DNA of 64,000 nucleotides. Origin: Druceiella hillmani. Its lineage: Eukaryota > Arthropoda > Insecta > Lepidoptera > Hepialidae. Under the pieces are notes generated by a model. The model had not been told where the DNA came from. It did no database searches and saw only the letters and a program-made list of their open reading frames with translations. Positions 1-13,534 of this stretch are shown piece after piece. The translations under genes were made by a program, and so were the position numbers. Numbering within the stretch: the stretch's first letter is position 1; every line of letters starts with the position of its first letter. The DNA lies in NCBI GenBank assembly GCA_039881145.1, contig JAYKKI010000064.1, positions 1,887,001-1,951,000 of the forward strand, written 5' to 3'.

Positions 1-1685
1 ACTGTTCTCAAATTAAATATGAATTTACAATAAAGACACAACTACTGTCCACAAAATGTTATTTTTTAGCCAAAGTGTAAAAATTTATTATCAACTGTGC
101 ATATACCCGCTTTTATTTAATTAAGAAAAATTAAATATCTTTTCAGTAAAAATCAAGGACTTAATTAATTTAATTATTAATTTTGGGTCTATTAACAGCA
201 TTCCATTAAATTATAATTGGTAAGATCTACAAGTGTTATGGTTTCTTCGAGTGCCCAACTCATGATACAGTTGTTAGAATTTTTAATTTATAGCAACTGT
301 ATCATCAGTTATGAGATTTCTTATTCAATGACTTTTATTTATTAAATTGTAACAAAAGATCGGTCATATTGCATGTTTCATTTTTTTTACACAGTCATAG
401 TTACTTCTGTAGCAAAATAGTTTACCAAACATAACTGTTAAAAACCAAGAAATTACTAAAGTGTTCAGCTAAATTTTATTCAGAAAAAAGTTAACTCTTT
501 TAGGGTTGCGCATGCATTTGATGTAATGGTTGAATTTACATATGCATATAAAACAGTGTATGTTAGTTGTCATAATGTCTGCACATTCTGAGTGATTTTC
601 CTCCAACGATATTCACTAACTTTAAATGACTTGACACAACAAATAGTGCAGATGAGTATCATTAAGACGTGCAAAGAATATTCTAATCCAATAAAAAAGA
701 TTACTTAATAATTTTTTCAAATATATGATAAATTTTTATAAAAGCGTGCAATAGGATGCAACAAAGCTTTTTATAGTATCAGAAATTATAGCTAGACCCA
801 TCGAAACTTAACGAACCCACTGGGCTTTGGAATTGAACATGATGTATCCTTTTGAAAATTGTTATTATATATATATTTCAGTTTAATATGAAAATTATTA
901 ATTATTTTCATGAAGTCACATTTAAATTATTTTTATGAAGTCACATTTAAATTTAATTACTTCTAACAAATCTTTTAAAATTTGAAACAATTGCAGGCTG
1001 TGTGTAAATGAATGGTTTTAATTTAGGGAAATCCCATAGTAACGTTAAACCACTGTAGAAGTAACGCTACCATTGGAACCAAAAATTATTCAGTATGTCT
1101 TGTTCTTCCTTTTAATTTCTTGATAAATCGATATTGAGCTATTCTTCTAGTGACATTTATGCTCTATACTTAATACATAGCTGTAAATGTATTCATGTAT
1201 TTGATGTACCTATGGTTCGGTCACTTTAATTTGCTTTAGGTAAAACATTCTATTCTTCAGGTTTTTATTTTTATCACATACTAAAATAAAATATACTTTT
1301 ATTCATCATCACAAATAACATTACTTGAAAAAGAGACGTGGTTAGATGTACACAACGACGTAAATTTAAAAGCTTTGGCAATTAAATTTTGAATAAAAAA
1401 AATATTAGGTCGTTAAACAAACTACTTCCTAATAATGATCACATTACATACTAGAAAAGGACTAGTGGATATTGATAAGAACAAACAAAATATACCTAAA
1501 TAAAAACCTTAATCTTAATCAGCCTTAGAATATTGAAAGAAAATTGATAAACGATTTGGAAATTCAAGCCATTTGTTGAAATAACTTATTGGAAAAGATA
1601 CAACATAAAAGTTAAACAATTTATTTGATGTATTCTTGCAATGAAACTAATGAACATAATCATATTTAATAATTACAAGATAAAT
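1..1685. other. AT-rich stretch without a recognised gene
   Basis: No supportable coding region or known repeat was seen on either strand. The only structure noted is a perfect 12-bp inverted repeat (262-273 and 294-305) with a 20-nt spacer, annotated separately. Confidence 0.5.
262..305. repeat. Small perfect inverted repeat
   Basis: ATGATACAGTTG at 262-273 is exactly complementary to CAACTGTATCAT at 294-305, giving a 12-bp stem with a 20-nt AT-rich loop. Partial complementarity continues outside the stem. No function can be assigned. Confidence 0.6.
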
Positions 1686-1687
1686 TT

Positions 1688-4445
1688 ATTTTTTTTTTTT
1701 CAAATTTATTTTGACTATCTGCAATCGGCTGAATAACCATAATCAGATGTTTTCCAATACTTGATGTTTGGATGGCTGATTCTCCATTGAGATTCAAAGC
1801 CATTTTTCAATTTACATATTACACTTTAGTGCCTTTTGTCGAGATTTAATATCTGCCATCTTTTAAGACGTGTAATTTGTTCATCTGTCTTTAACAAATC
1901 TTGGGCCAGATTATTTGTGTGGCACCAAAGTCTTTCTTTGTATTTTATGCAACGGTTATTTATTTCCTCCTTGACGGTTGGTATACCTAGATATTCATGT
2001 ATCTCAGTATTACAAGCATACCATGATGCACTAGACAGCATTCTTAAGATATTATTTTGAAACCGTTGTAAAATCTCTAGGTTTGAATTGCTAGCAGAGC
2101 CTCACAATTCCAGGCCATAAGTCCATATGGGCTTTATAATGCATTTGTAAATAAGCAGTTTATTAGTTAGCGAGAGCATAGATTGTCGACCTATCAGCCA
2201 GGACAGTTTTTGATTGTGTATATTTACTTCTTGTCTCTTTACTTTTATGTGGTTTGCCCATGTTAGTCTCCTATTTAAATGGAAGCCTAGATATTTAGCA
2301 CTGTCTCTGCATGGTAACTCTTGATTATCCATAGTAACCGGCTTGCAATGTCCTTTACACAAAGTAAATGTCATTTGAGTTGATTTAATGGCATTGCATT
2401 TGATTCTCCATCTCTTTAACCATTGATTGACACTGTCAAACTGTATTTGTAATTTAGCTGATGCTTTGTTGGGATCTTTATCACAGGAGAGACAAGCTGT
2501 GTCATCTGCATATGTTGCAGTCATTACTTCCTGGATCACTGGTAAATCAGATGTATATATTGAGTAAAGAATTGGACTGAGTACAGATCCTTGTGGTACA
2601 GATGCTCGGATATTATATATTTTAGAAAATTCTTCATCAAATTTTATCATAAGCTTGCGGTTCTGTAAATATGACTTCAACACCATGTACAACGAGTTAG
2701 AGAGAAGAATCCTTAGTTTGTACAGGAGCCCTTTATGCCAAACTTTGTCAACCGCCTGCTGGATATCTAGGAACACAGCAAAGCAATATTCTCCTCTCTC
2801 TAAAGATTGTCCCTATGCACCTGTTCTATGGTTGAATGCTGCGACCTAAATCTGAACTGATGGTCGGTGATTACATGTTCAGTGTCAAGAACTGGCTTTA
2901 GTCTAGTCAGAAGTATTTTCTCAAAAACTTTGGAGATGATAGGTAACAGACTAATTGGTCTGTATGAGTTAGGTTCAGTTAGTGGCTTGCCAGGTTTTGC
3001 TAACATACGTATGACAGATATCTTCCATAGTTTTGGATAGTATTAGAGTCTCTTGATCGCATTGAAGAGCATAGTGAGGAAAACTATTCCCTTTTGTGGT
3101 AGATGTTTCAAAATTTCTGCTGTAATGAGATCAAACCCAGGAGCTTTCTTGTTTGGTAGTTTCCTTATTATTTTGGCTACTTCTTTTGGAGTAGTTAGCT
3201 TTAATGGTGGAGACAACTGTTGATCACTGCTCATTACTCTTTCAATCTCACTCTCAAATTCATCATAACTAGCCTCATTTGGGCTGAACACATCTTTAAG
3301 ATACTCAGCGAACTGTTCCGCTAGGCGTTTTAACCCAGATACCAGAGGATTTTCTTAATGGAGGAACTTGTGGTTGTGGTCTTTTGAATTCCTTAGTGGT
3401 TTTCCAAAGAGTGTATTTCTCATGTTTGGTTGATGACAATTTTGACAGTCTTTGTTGAAGTGATTTATTTTTTGTTTGACCAACATTTCTCTTAGTTCTC
3501 TTGCTGCCTTGTTCCATAACATTCTATCATCCTTTAGTCTACTCAGTTGCCATTGACGTCTTAGTTTTCTTTTTTCCTCTAGCTTTTTACGTAGTTTTAA
3601 AGGTATGTTACATTTTGTAGGAACATTCTGGCTAGATGGAGTAGCACGCCAGGCAGATTCCTGTATTAAGTTCGTGATGAGAAATGTAGCCTCATCTATA
3701 TCCTCCTCGGACTTAAGTCATACTTTCATGTTTATTTTGGATTCCAAAAATTCTGAGAATGCCAGCCAGTCAGTGTTGTTATTATACAAATTTATTTGTT
3801 GGACTTTGTTAATGACAGACACGCTGACGCTACAAATTACTGGAGTATGGTCAGATGTGGTGTCCAGGCATGATTCGACACTAACATATTTATGGGGTAA
3901 ATCTTTATGAATGAAAAAATCAATTAGATCTGAAGTTTTCTTGTGATCTGTAGGCCAGTATGTTGGTTCTCCATTGGAAAGTGTTTGAAGTCTTAGATTG
4001 GTCACACATTTCATTAATTCACGGCCCCGAGTGGTAGTCAGCATGGATCCCCAAAATGTATGTTTGCTGTTCCAGTCTCCTCCAATGATGTACCTCGAAT
4101 CTAAGGAGCTAAAGAATTTTTGGAACATGTCTTGAGGGGCAGTATATGATTTGTGTCTTGGGGGGCAGTATATGGCATTTACATTTAAATTTCCATTCAC
4201 ATCTTTTATTGTAACAGTTGTGGCTTGCAAGTAATTTTCTTTATAGTTGCTGTGCATATAATGTTTTATATTGCTTTTTATAATCACTGCTGTTCATGAG
4301 ATTTGCCATCAGGATGATTTGTAACTTAAATGTTATAATTTTTGAGTCTGACGCTTTTTTGATCATTTAGGTGTGTTTCTGACAATAAAATAATGTCAAT
4401 TTTGTTCACTTTGAGCATTAACTCTAAATTATCTTATCTATCGTG
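1688..4445 (-). mobile_element. Jockey-clade non-LTR retrotransposon, 5'-truncated, dead (element 1)
   Basis: The minus strand encodes the remains of a retrotransposon ORF2: an apurinic/apyrimidinic-type endonuclease followed by a reverse transcriptase. The 5' end stops inside the endonuclease near 4445, and no gag is present. At the 3' end the plus strand has a run of T (about 1689-1702), which is a poly(A) tail on the element strand. 5' truncation plus a poly(A) tail is the usual product of target-primed reverse transcription. The reading frame is interrupted several times, so the copy is inactive. The protein is a relative of the elements at 16.8-18.5 kb and 54.5-58.7 kb. A target-site duplication was not identified because the 5' junction is not sharp. 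Confidence 0.85.
1826..4440 (-). pseudogene. Broken ORF2 (endonuclease plus reverse transcriptase) of element 1
   Basis: Reading from high to low coordinates, the pieces follow the normal ORF2 order. The endonuclease part (4287-3718, with further N-terminal codons up to about 4440 beyond a stop) contains GGDWNSKHTFWG, matching the family's metal and DNA binding block, and later SDHTPV, the C-terminal catalytic motif. A linker follows (3517-3043). Reverse transcriptase domain pieces lie at 3006-2800 (SYRPISLLPIISKVFEKI) and 2776-2102 (VPQGSVLSP, then ATYADDTA with the catalytic Tyr-Ala-Asp-Asp box). The thumb region ends at a stop near 1826. Several stops and frameshifts separate these segments. 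This is a retrotransposon gene, not a host gene. Confidence 0.85.
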
Positions 4446-4449
4446 GAAA

Positions 4450-5870
4450 TGTGACTTGGTGTTAAGTTGATGAATGTACTTGTGTCATTTCAAAGCTTTG
4501 TCAACTACAATTGATGACCACTGTAAAAGGGTTAAACTAAAATAATGATTGGTTTCCTGCACTTGATCCCGCAATACTCCCCAAGTTTTAATCGGCACTT
4601 AATCTGTTAATGGACACAAGTTACACGAAGTATATAATTATCCTATAATTGTAATATAAAACAATAACTGACTTCAGACTTTTCTTCAGACTGTCAGACT
4701 TTTCACTCTACTTGAAGTGTTGCAGTGTATAGTCTGACACTAAGGTAATGAATAGATAGCAACAATTAGTAGTAGTGTATTTTTTATTTATATTATTTGT
4801 CAATATTCTGCAACATAGTAAATATTACTATTTTATTAAATTAATAAAACTGTTTATTAATTTTTTTTAATCTGACATAATTTTTCAATAAAATTTACAA
4901 ATCAACAACCGCTCATTGTGACATCTGCAAAACACTTCAATGAAATACAATCGGTGAGTTCAAGCCCTTTCATGTTTTTGACATTAAATTTTATTACTCC
5001 TAACTTATCTCTTGGAAATCAGCACTCACAATAGCATAGGGTTGTTGCGAATTTTCTACAAGGAATATTTCATCATATCATACACATATTTAAAACTAAT
5101 ATTATTTATTTATGTTATGAGCATGCAATATTAAATGTTGCTAAGGAGTAAAATTATTTAATTTAAATGAAAACCTGTTTTTCACTTACAATTAAATCTA
5201 AGGAAATATTAATTACAAAATAAACAATTTAATTATAATGAGTTGAAAAAATGTTTTCTTAAACTGTCTTTTTTTTAAACATTCTTCTTTTTATCACCAT
5301 GTTTAAAAATATTTGTCAGTTGAAAAAAATAATAACCATTTTATAAAATTATATGTCTCAGCTGTAACATTTCAAAAGACATTTTGACTCTTACATAGAG
5401 GCCTTGAAAGTAAAATAATCAATTAAATTGATAAGACTAAAATTTTCACACAGTTTTATAAATATCAACACAGACAATCTTTCAATTTAGAATGATATCA
5501 ATAACACTAGAGTTCACACCAATAGTTCATAATGAAATATTTTCAAAAAACTTCTAAGCAGAAATACTTACATTTATTTTAAATTTGACTTACTCTAATG
5601 TAGCACTTTTGCAATATTTAATAATATGGTGAAGCCACAGAACCCTATTTTGATTATTTTGAATAGTTTAAACATAAAATAACTGGAAAACAGAAAGAAT
5701 ATCTCACAACAGAAATAAATAATATGGTTGCTTTGTCATTGACCTAGTTATAAAAATTTTCCGACAATTAATCAATTAAGGGCTACGTGACCATAACTGT
5801 TAATTTCAACTAAAAATCTAATAAGCAATGATATAAAATAAAGCTGCATTAAAAAAAAATTTAATTTATA
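4450..5870. other. AT-rich spacer downstream of GrA
   Basis: No gene, RNA or recognisable transposon was seen. It lies between the truncated retroelement and the last exon of GrA. The GrA stop codon is followed at once by an AATAAA hexamer on the minus strand (5897-5902), a possible poly(A) signal. Confidence 0.4.
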
Positions 5871-8800
5871 TTATGATATACAATTACAAAAATTCAATTT
5901 ATTCACTCACGCATGCCTTTTAACTGAAAAACTACAATAATATATGTAATAACAAGATTGAAGAAATTAGGCAGTAACGATATTCGCAGGTCGAAGAGAT
6001 GACACACTGTGAAAGTTCCACCATTGCTTCGATGTATGATTTCCTCAAGATTGGCCAATTTAATATCAATTGAAGACCCTTAAATAATAGGAAAAGGTTA
6101 ATCAAACAAAAAAAAAGTCGGAGTCGAAAAGTACAAACAGATTATTAATAAATATCCATATTATTATATAAATCTACATATTGTGGGTTTATGTAAAAAT
6201 ACATATTAACAAGCACAATAAATTTGAGTTGTGCATTTGACCGAATTCAATGGAGCCGTTATTGTTACACAGTTCACTCTCTCAATTTGAATAAGGGAGC
6301 AGTATGCATAAGACTTATGAGTATGTTTTCTGTAGTTCCTGGTGTATAAAATAGATCACTTTCTGTAAAATAGCATTTACTTCCTCTAAAGTTAACGTTT
6401 AATTCGTGCAAAAGTGTTCGTGTACGAAAATCTGACAATGGGAAAATATATATCAATAATGCATCCTTTTATCCTAACCGGGGTTTGTGTTAGCACATTA
6501 AAGATGAATAAATATTTATTGATTTTGAAATAATTGTGTAATAGTGTTTCTTGTAACAATATTTGAACAATTTAAATTATTATAATAACCAATATATAAT
6601 TCCCTGAAATTGCAGTGAGGTTTTCACAAATTAACTTTAATAACTAGTATATTGAGCAATGTAATTTGGACAAAATGAAAAAATTGGTTCGTTATTTGTT
6701 CCTTGATTATATTTATATAATTTTTCATATAAAAAAGATTAATCTCGTTATGTTAATAATATATTATTTGATTCAATAACAATTCAAAATCGTTTAAATG
6801 TAGTAATGATTTTGCGCCCAATTACTATTAACCCCACGAAAGCACAGGCTATTTCATGTAATAGTGATCAGCGCCATCTTAATAATATTATTTATAACTC
6901 CAAAAGTATCACTTTCATTATAATGAAATTTTTTACATAGACACAAAAGAAATGCAGTTACAAAACATTTGAAATATTTATATGTTACATATGTAGTTAT
7001 GAGTGAAAAAAATAATGAACCAGACGAAAAAAATTCGCTATTACCGTAAGAAAAAAGACCTTTTTAATCTTAAATATTTCCAGATGTGATTCAATTTTTG
7101 TTATTACAATAAAAAAAGTATAAACAATATTCACACATGGACAAAAAAGAATCACCTAAGAAAAATTTGAGTTGTTGAGTTTTTACCTCACAAGAAACTT
7201 TTACTGAAATAATTGTTGCAATTGAAATTAAATTTAGGCTACCTTTGCACTTTTCAAATATTTCCTAAGAAATGTTTTGTCTGTGTGTCTATTTGTTTGA
7301 CCATTATGTAAAAATGACCAAATCAATTTGAATCAAATTCTCACTGAAACATTGATTAAGAATTCAATTAAAATTTAAATTACTGTTTCCCAAGGAAGAA
7401 ATTCCTTTAGGAATTTGAAACTCAGTTATTGACATGCATGCATGGTGTACAAAACTGATAAATAAGTCTTTGAGACTATTATACACATTCAGCCTAAAGT
7501 ACAGCTAAAGTATGCAATACTTTTATCAGAATAAAGAGTACTTTTGAGATAATGAAACATCATTGAATCTAAGAAATAAATTGCATTTGTTTTGAAGATA
7601 AATTTAGGAATTAAAATATTATTAAAGGAGAAAATGTCTACTGCGAAAAAAGAAAATGTATGGAAATGAATCCACGGTGACAAGGTGTAACAGTATATTT
7701 ATTGCAACACAATATGTGTTGCTCTCCTTGAGTTTTCATTGTAGTCGGGCATAAACTTAATACTTGTAATACTTGGTCAATTCAATTGTCAATACTTGGT
7801 TTTTGGTTTATTTTTAAATGGACAATAGAATCTCGAGAGTTTGTTCATTTAATGATATAAATAGGTGTGGTAGCAAAAATGACTGGTGCTTCATAAGCAA
7901 GTAGCTGTTTTACTCGCTTGCTATATAGTTAAATTGCCACAATGAAAATGCATCACTAAATGCGGAAATAAATATATTTATGTTCAATTGTTGAAAAATG
8001 CAATTGTTAAAAATAATAAGAAATTTAATAATAATAATAATTTTATTACGAATCAGAATAAGCTTAGCTGCTATTGGGTCATACCTGGTTAATTAAAAAC
8101 AAATTCGAAAACAAAAAATGACATGAAAACGAAAACAGTTAAAGATCGTCTCGTGGCTGATACATTCAAAATTACGTTAAATCTGTTAGACTATCATATT
8201 TGACTCTTATCGTGAGAACAAAGTCTTACACATTCTTATGTTATAATTTTCGAAAAGAAATTTTTAAAAAATATTTGTATTGTATTGTTATTGAATATCA
8301 CAAAACCCAGGCTTCACAAGACTGACCAATATTAAAAAATGAAAAACAACTTCTTTGAAAAATCTAGGATAAAATAGTTCAATTGTTGGAAATGCAAATG
8401 ATTACCCGAGGAAAAACATGCACATTTTCATATTTATATTTTAGTAAAAATTGTTAAATTGTAAAAGAAATTATGTTTGGTATGAATCATTTCCTGATTC
8501 AAACTCAGATAACACCATTTGGATTAAAATGATAGTTAAATTAATGATTTGATTCTATTAGTATAATATAAAATTATAGTATAATATATAACACTAGTAT
8601 AACATATAATACTTACACATTTGAGGCGAAAGTCTCAGTTTTGTGATGATCACTCTTAATTTACGAAATTCCATAACCAACATCTCACTGAAGATGCAGA
8701 CAATCATGAAGTCAGCAACATTAATTGCTAGCCATTGAAAAATCCTAATTATTTCTATTGACCTTAATTGCTAAAATGTTGTTTGATTAATAGTAACATA

Positions 8801-11030
8801 TTGTACATATTCTACATTTTCTTTGTATTAAAATTGTAATACTTAATTAAATATATATTTGTAAAAAGAGTTTAAATAAATCAATGTTGTGGATCCTTCT
8901 GAAATTACAACAATATCTATAATATCATTATTACTTACGTCACGCATATACAAGTCCAACACCAACGCAATAGCGTTAACAGACCGAACAAACGTGCATA
9001 CTACAAGTAGTAGTACCTGAAATTAATTGACAGCATTAATACAAAAAATAAATATTCTTAATTATCCTTCTTATTTCATCTTGTGCCAGTGTACCTGAAA
9101 TTTAAACATTTGATTGATTGTACTGCATATTTCAGTTGCTGTAGTCAACATATTTGGTAAAATTTGTATGAACATAGGATTATTTGAAACATCAAAATGG
9201 CTATTCCCATATACTTCATTCCCGTCTGTCACTCTGGGTAACACAATAAGGTTTGTATTACTATGAAATATTTCCTTATTCATACGACCCAGATAATCAT
9301 TTATCGCTTTTAATATTTGAATAATGGTATTTGTAAGTAGACACATCAGAAACAGTTCCAATCTGTTAGCAAATACACTGAAATGTATTATTATGGAAAA
9401 AAGATCTACATTTTCAAAACTTCTAATGATGAAAGTTGTTAACTGGCTTGCAAATATAATAAATATGCCCAATGGTGTCATGATTTTGAATTTTTTAAAA
9501 CAGTCCCTTCTGAACAAAATACTATAACAACTGAAAATGTCACCAAATTGTTGTAAACAACCAGCAAATAAGTTTTTTTGCCAAATTACATCAATTGATA
9601 GAACAAATGTGAAATTCACGACAACACATATTTGGTAAATCCATTCTATTATACTTTTTTCAGCATGCAAAGAGATACTGTGGGACCATATGCTTGTAGC
9701 AGTGCACAAAATAACGAGAAAAATTATTGTCAAACTGTATGTTTTCTTAAAAATTATTTTAATTAATTTAGCATGTTTTAAAAATCGGTTGACGCCTAAA
9801 ATTGACTGTAATAAAACTAGTAATTGGATCGATTCCTCTAAACTATGATGTGTCATTTTTAACAGAATCGGCTCTTTTTCCTACTCTTTACCAACAGAAA
9901 ATGGAGACCCCCCTTTCGATAATGTAACCTATTGAGGTAAATGAAATGACTTGGTCTACTTTGGAAAGTAAGCAAGATAATTTGTCTTCCCATAATAAAA
10001 TTACTAGTTATTGATGTTATCTGTCTCGTCTGAAAGTATTTTTATTTTTGCTCTAGGTCATATATGAAAGCAATGGCCTTTTACTTTGTGAGTATTATGA
10101 CAAAAATAGCCTTTTTTTTATCAAGATCGAATTTGGACAATACATTCTAAAGCCAAAGTATATTAGTGTAGTTAATCTTATAAATAGCAATTGATCATAC
10201 ATGAAAATTCACAGGCTGAATTATATATTTGATAAATCCCTTTATTTCAATCTATTTATTTCAGTATTATCCAAGATAATGCTGAAGCAATTATATCCAT
10301 ATTATAGCTTTATAAGTAATTACACTTATAGCTGGGCTCAGTACCTTTAATTAAGTCATCTCGATTTTAAAGTTTATTTGTATAGACATTGAAAGATTCA
10401 CCGCATATTTATTTTCTAGGTTTATATATTGGGTGGATATTTTGGTCTTTGAAAAACGCTACAAAGTCATGTGCTGATTAATGTTTAATTCAGTATCAAA
10501 GCTACGATGGAATGAGGGCACATTAAGCTGAAATAAAAAAAAAATTAAAAATATAGACAGTGAGGCAGAAAAATATTTCTTAGGCTAATCATTCTCGTAT
10601 GTTCTTTATGAGTCATTGCCATATGTTGTGAAACTGTCCATATATAAGAAGTATGTTGAAGCAAAATTTTGCGAATGTAAGTTTTGATTCAAGTTAAGAG
10701 AAATTTTCAAGTAATCACAACAGTACTGAATCAATTAATTGATGACATTACTCGCAGTGTAATGGATGCAACTATTTCAAGGTACAATTGCATGAATCAT
10801 TTCAAGTTAGATGTTGATTGATGAAAAAGTTAATGTATTTCAATACAAATGAAAATAGGATCACCAAGCCATTGCCGACTAGCTGGATTGATTAACCTGT
10901 GTAAAATTTGTGAATAGCTATAAATTGTTTTCTCGTAGATTAGTAATTTGTGATAATATTAGTGAACTATATTATCCAAAGTGCTGCTTTTTGGTCTACT
11001 GGTCGATCAATTTAATATCTGAATCTATTG
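5870..11030 (-). repeat. Segmental duplication block, copy A (GrA copy)
   Basis: Coding, intronic and 5' flanking sequence here aligns by eye with 29370-34650 and in part with 41110-44400. Landmarks include the exon 4 signature region, an intron 3 stretch around 7270-7490 that matches 31490-31740, the exon 2 sequence, and a 5' flank word TCTACTGGTCGATCAA at about 10995 that recurs near 34590 and, with one change, near 44360. The block is about 5 kb and includes over 1 kb upstream of the start codon, so upstream regulatory sequence was copied with the gene. Confidence 0.75.
5903..9856 (-). CDS. Gustatory receptor GrA, four exons, apparently intact (389 aa)
   Basis: Assembled by hand on the minus strand: exon 1 9856-9095, exon 2 9016-8939, exon 3 8770-8617, exon 4 6078-5903. 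Introns begin GTACAC, GTAAGT and GTAAGT; phases are 0, 0 and 1. The spliced length is 1170 nt with no internal stop, normal for insect gustatory receptors (about 350-450 aa). The protein is hydrophobic with several membrane segments, starts with a QSILGV motif like its paralogues, and ends with TYIIVVFQL, the family signature (Thr-Tyr-x5-Gln-Phe) with Leu for Phe. The family forms ligand-gated cation channels in taste neuron dendrites; the ligand is unknown. The one weak point is the intron 3 acceptor, TTTAAG, where the dead paralogue psGrE has TTTCAG. The start ATG matches the conserved N-terminus. Gene model by inference; no transcript evidence. Confidence 0.85.
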
Positions 11031-11137
11031 ACATTAATAGATCAAATAACGTGTTAAAGTTGCCACATAGTAGGTAAATTAACAAAATAACACTGATGTT
11101 CAGCATCAATTTCTGATAATTATCGATATTGAATGCA
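9857..11137. other. 5' flank of GrA, part of the duplicated block
   Basis: No separate gene was found. The stretch is the presumed promoter side of GrA and is paralogous to 33520-34650 and 43290-44400. Diverged but collinear similarity over about 1.1 kb is visible. No convincing TATA box or initiator could be singled out. Confidence 0.5.
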
Positions 11138-11174
11138 ATATATATATACATACATATATATATATATACATATA

Positions 11175-11227
<53 letters not shown>

Positions 11228-11267
11228 GTGTATATATATGTAAATATATATATATATATATATATAC
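11138..11267. repeat. (TA)n microsatellite with TATACA and TATATG interruptions
   Basis: Almost uninterrupted TA dinucleotides for about 130 bp. Apparent reading frames rich in Tyr-Ile on both strands come from this repeat and are not genes. Confidence 0.95.
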
Positions 11268-11269
11268 AC

Positions 11270-12950
11270 AAACTCTTCAGATGAAACTTTCACAAGGTAT
11301 ATTTCCAGAAAATTCACATAAAAATAACAGAAAGAAACATTATGGATTATGGAGGGGTAAATTAAATAAAAGAAATGCTATTGCTCCAAAAACTTGATAG
11401 TGGATATATTTGTACAGGTTGAAATTATGTGATCTGGTTAAGGAAGAAGGCATCGGATAATGAAATAGCGTATACCACTTTTCGTTTAAAAAGTAATGTG
11501 AATGTTGTCCTAAAAGTATTGAATATGTCAGAATTGCTAGCACCTGCAGTTACTACGATTTATATAAATAAACTCTTGCCATCTGTAAATGCTCTCCACT
11601 TTATTGACGAGGCATACATTTTTTATAGTTCAGTATTTATTATAATCAATGGTAGTACAACAATTAAAGTATAGAAATTATTGACCTTATTTGATTTAAC
11701 AGTCCCCAAGCTACCTGGAATCTTTAAATGTAATACTTTTTATGATATTTTCCATCTAATTATTATACTTGCTTTCCAGAGTAATGAATAGTTTCAATTT
11801 GATATTTGCTTTCATTTTCCCATAAAGCATTGAATGAATTCACTAAGTTAAAAAGCGCAGTCTACTTCTTCATTTGCTTTAAATAATTAACCACTACAAT
11901 GTTGAAAGTAGACGTCATTAAATCAAGGTTATTCCAATCAGAGTTCGCAATCTAATAAATAGAACTTGTAACATTTCATTTACTTTATTAATTCATTTAA
12001 GTAAAATCTAAACTAGCTTGTTTAGCGAACAAGCCATTTGGGTGAAGGAAGGAAATATTTAGGATTAAATTTGATCATTGTAGGGCCAAGTTAATAGACG
12101 TCCATATGTCACACATGGTTGCACTTATTGTATTCCGACCATGTTGATATAAACCAATATTGAGGTCACTAAAAATTAAGGAGGGGTATATTAAACATCA
12201 TCTATTCCGGTTAAGGAGAAGTTTACCGAGCAGCTGTTCAGCCAGCAGAGGATCTTATAAATATTTTGTGAGACAAATATTTCAATATAAGAAGCTAACG
12301 ATTCTAGACTTATTATTTATTGATCGTTACTTATTAAAGTTAAATTGAAGGGTTCGAAAAGTCTACACTTTAATGGTTAAATTATGTCTTGCTGATAAAA
12401 TTAGCGTAAATGTAACATTGTAAAAGGAAATGAGTGCTGGGAAAGTCTGAGAGTCTATCTAAGTCTATCTATGCTGATTGGGAAACAAGATGTGTATTCT
12501 CATGTGTAATCTGTGTGTAGGCTTTTAAAAAATTAGGTGTTGTGTAAGGTATTCTTGATGACATATATGCATATATTTAACTAAAAAGCATACATTAAAC
12601 TGAAACCGTGAGTTGTATCAATTATAATTATTGTTCAATTAGATTTTTTTTCTTCCAGCAATACATTACATTTTACTCTTTCTACTAACATAAATGCTCT
12701 GAATGAAACCTGTAGGCACCGCTAACCAATCAGTAACTTTGTACACACTTGCTGCTTTATTTATTGTTGATTTAAAGTTTTACAAAAACGACTTGTGAGT
12801 ATAATGTCACTAAAGTAATTTTTTTTACATGTATCAACCGTATTTATTTGTTTCTTCTTAAAAGGACTTTTATATACCACAATAATTTGTTTCCAATATG
12901 TGATTGTCATTTGCTATTACTAAGTTGTGGACAGGTGATTTGACGTAACA
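11270..12950. other. Spacer without a supportable gene
   Basis: Short open frames such as 11429-11674 (81 codons) show no family resemblance, no splice-compatible neighbours and no codon bias, so they are not called. If psGrD ever had exons 1 and 2 nearby, they are not recognisable here. Confidence 0.4.
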
Positions 12951-12954
12951 CTTT

Positions 12955-13525
12955 TAGTATGGTCGGTGATCTCTTTAGAGCAATATCTGCATCTCTACTA
13001 AAGCCACTTGATGTTGCATGATAATAAATCATATTTATCAATTAAGTTACAATAATCAAGTATAATAACATGAGCACATGTGTGCACCAATAATCAAGTC
13101 GGTATAAATAGTCAATACTAATTAATTTTAAAATACACACTTAAATGAAACTACGTGATGTAGTATTATTTCTACTCTCTTTAATTTCTTTACCATGACC
13201 TAGGTTTTGTTGTATTACAACTATTACACCATAACCTAGGTTTTTATAGTATGGTCGGTGATCTCTTTAGAGCAATATCTGCATATCTACTAAAGCAACT
13301 TGATGTTGCATGATAATAAATCATATTTATCAATTAAGTTACAATAATCAAGTATAATAACATGAGCACATGTGTGCACCAATAATCAAGTCGGTATAAA
13401 TAGTCAATACTAACTAAGTTTAAAATACACACTTAAATGAAACTACGTGATGTAGTATTATTTCTACTCTCTTTAATTTCTTTAACATAACCTAGGTTTT
13501 GTTGTATTACAACTGTTATTTTCTT
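12955..13525. repeat. Tandem duplication, 292-bp unit, two copies
   Basis: The sequence from about 12955 repeats from about 13247 with a period of 292 bp; the word ATGGTCGGTG starts at 12959 and again at 13251. The two copies differ at only a few positions, so the duplication is recent. The repeat sits where exon 2 of psGrD would be expected by comparison with GrC. Confidence 0.9.
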
Positions 13526-13534
13526 ACAAATTCT

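Noticed and set aside
9324..9527. 67-codon plus-strand frame
   Set aside because: It is the antisense shadow of GrA exon 1. The same holds for 51260-51451 against GrC and for many frames inside the retroelements.
11429..11674. 81-codon plus-strand frame, considered as psGrD exon 1
   Set aside because: No Gr N-terminal motif, no terminal Phe-x-Phe-Gln and no donor at its end.
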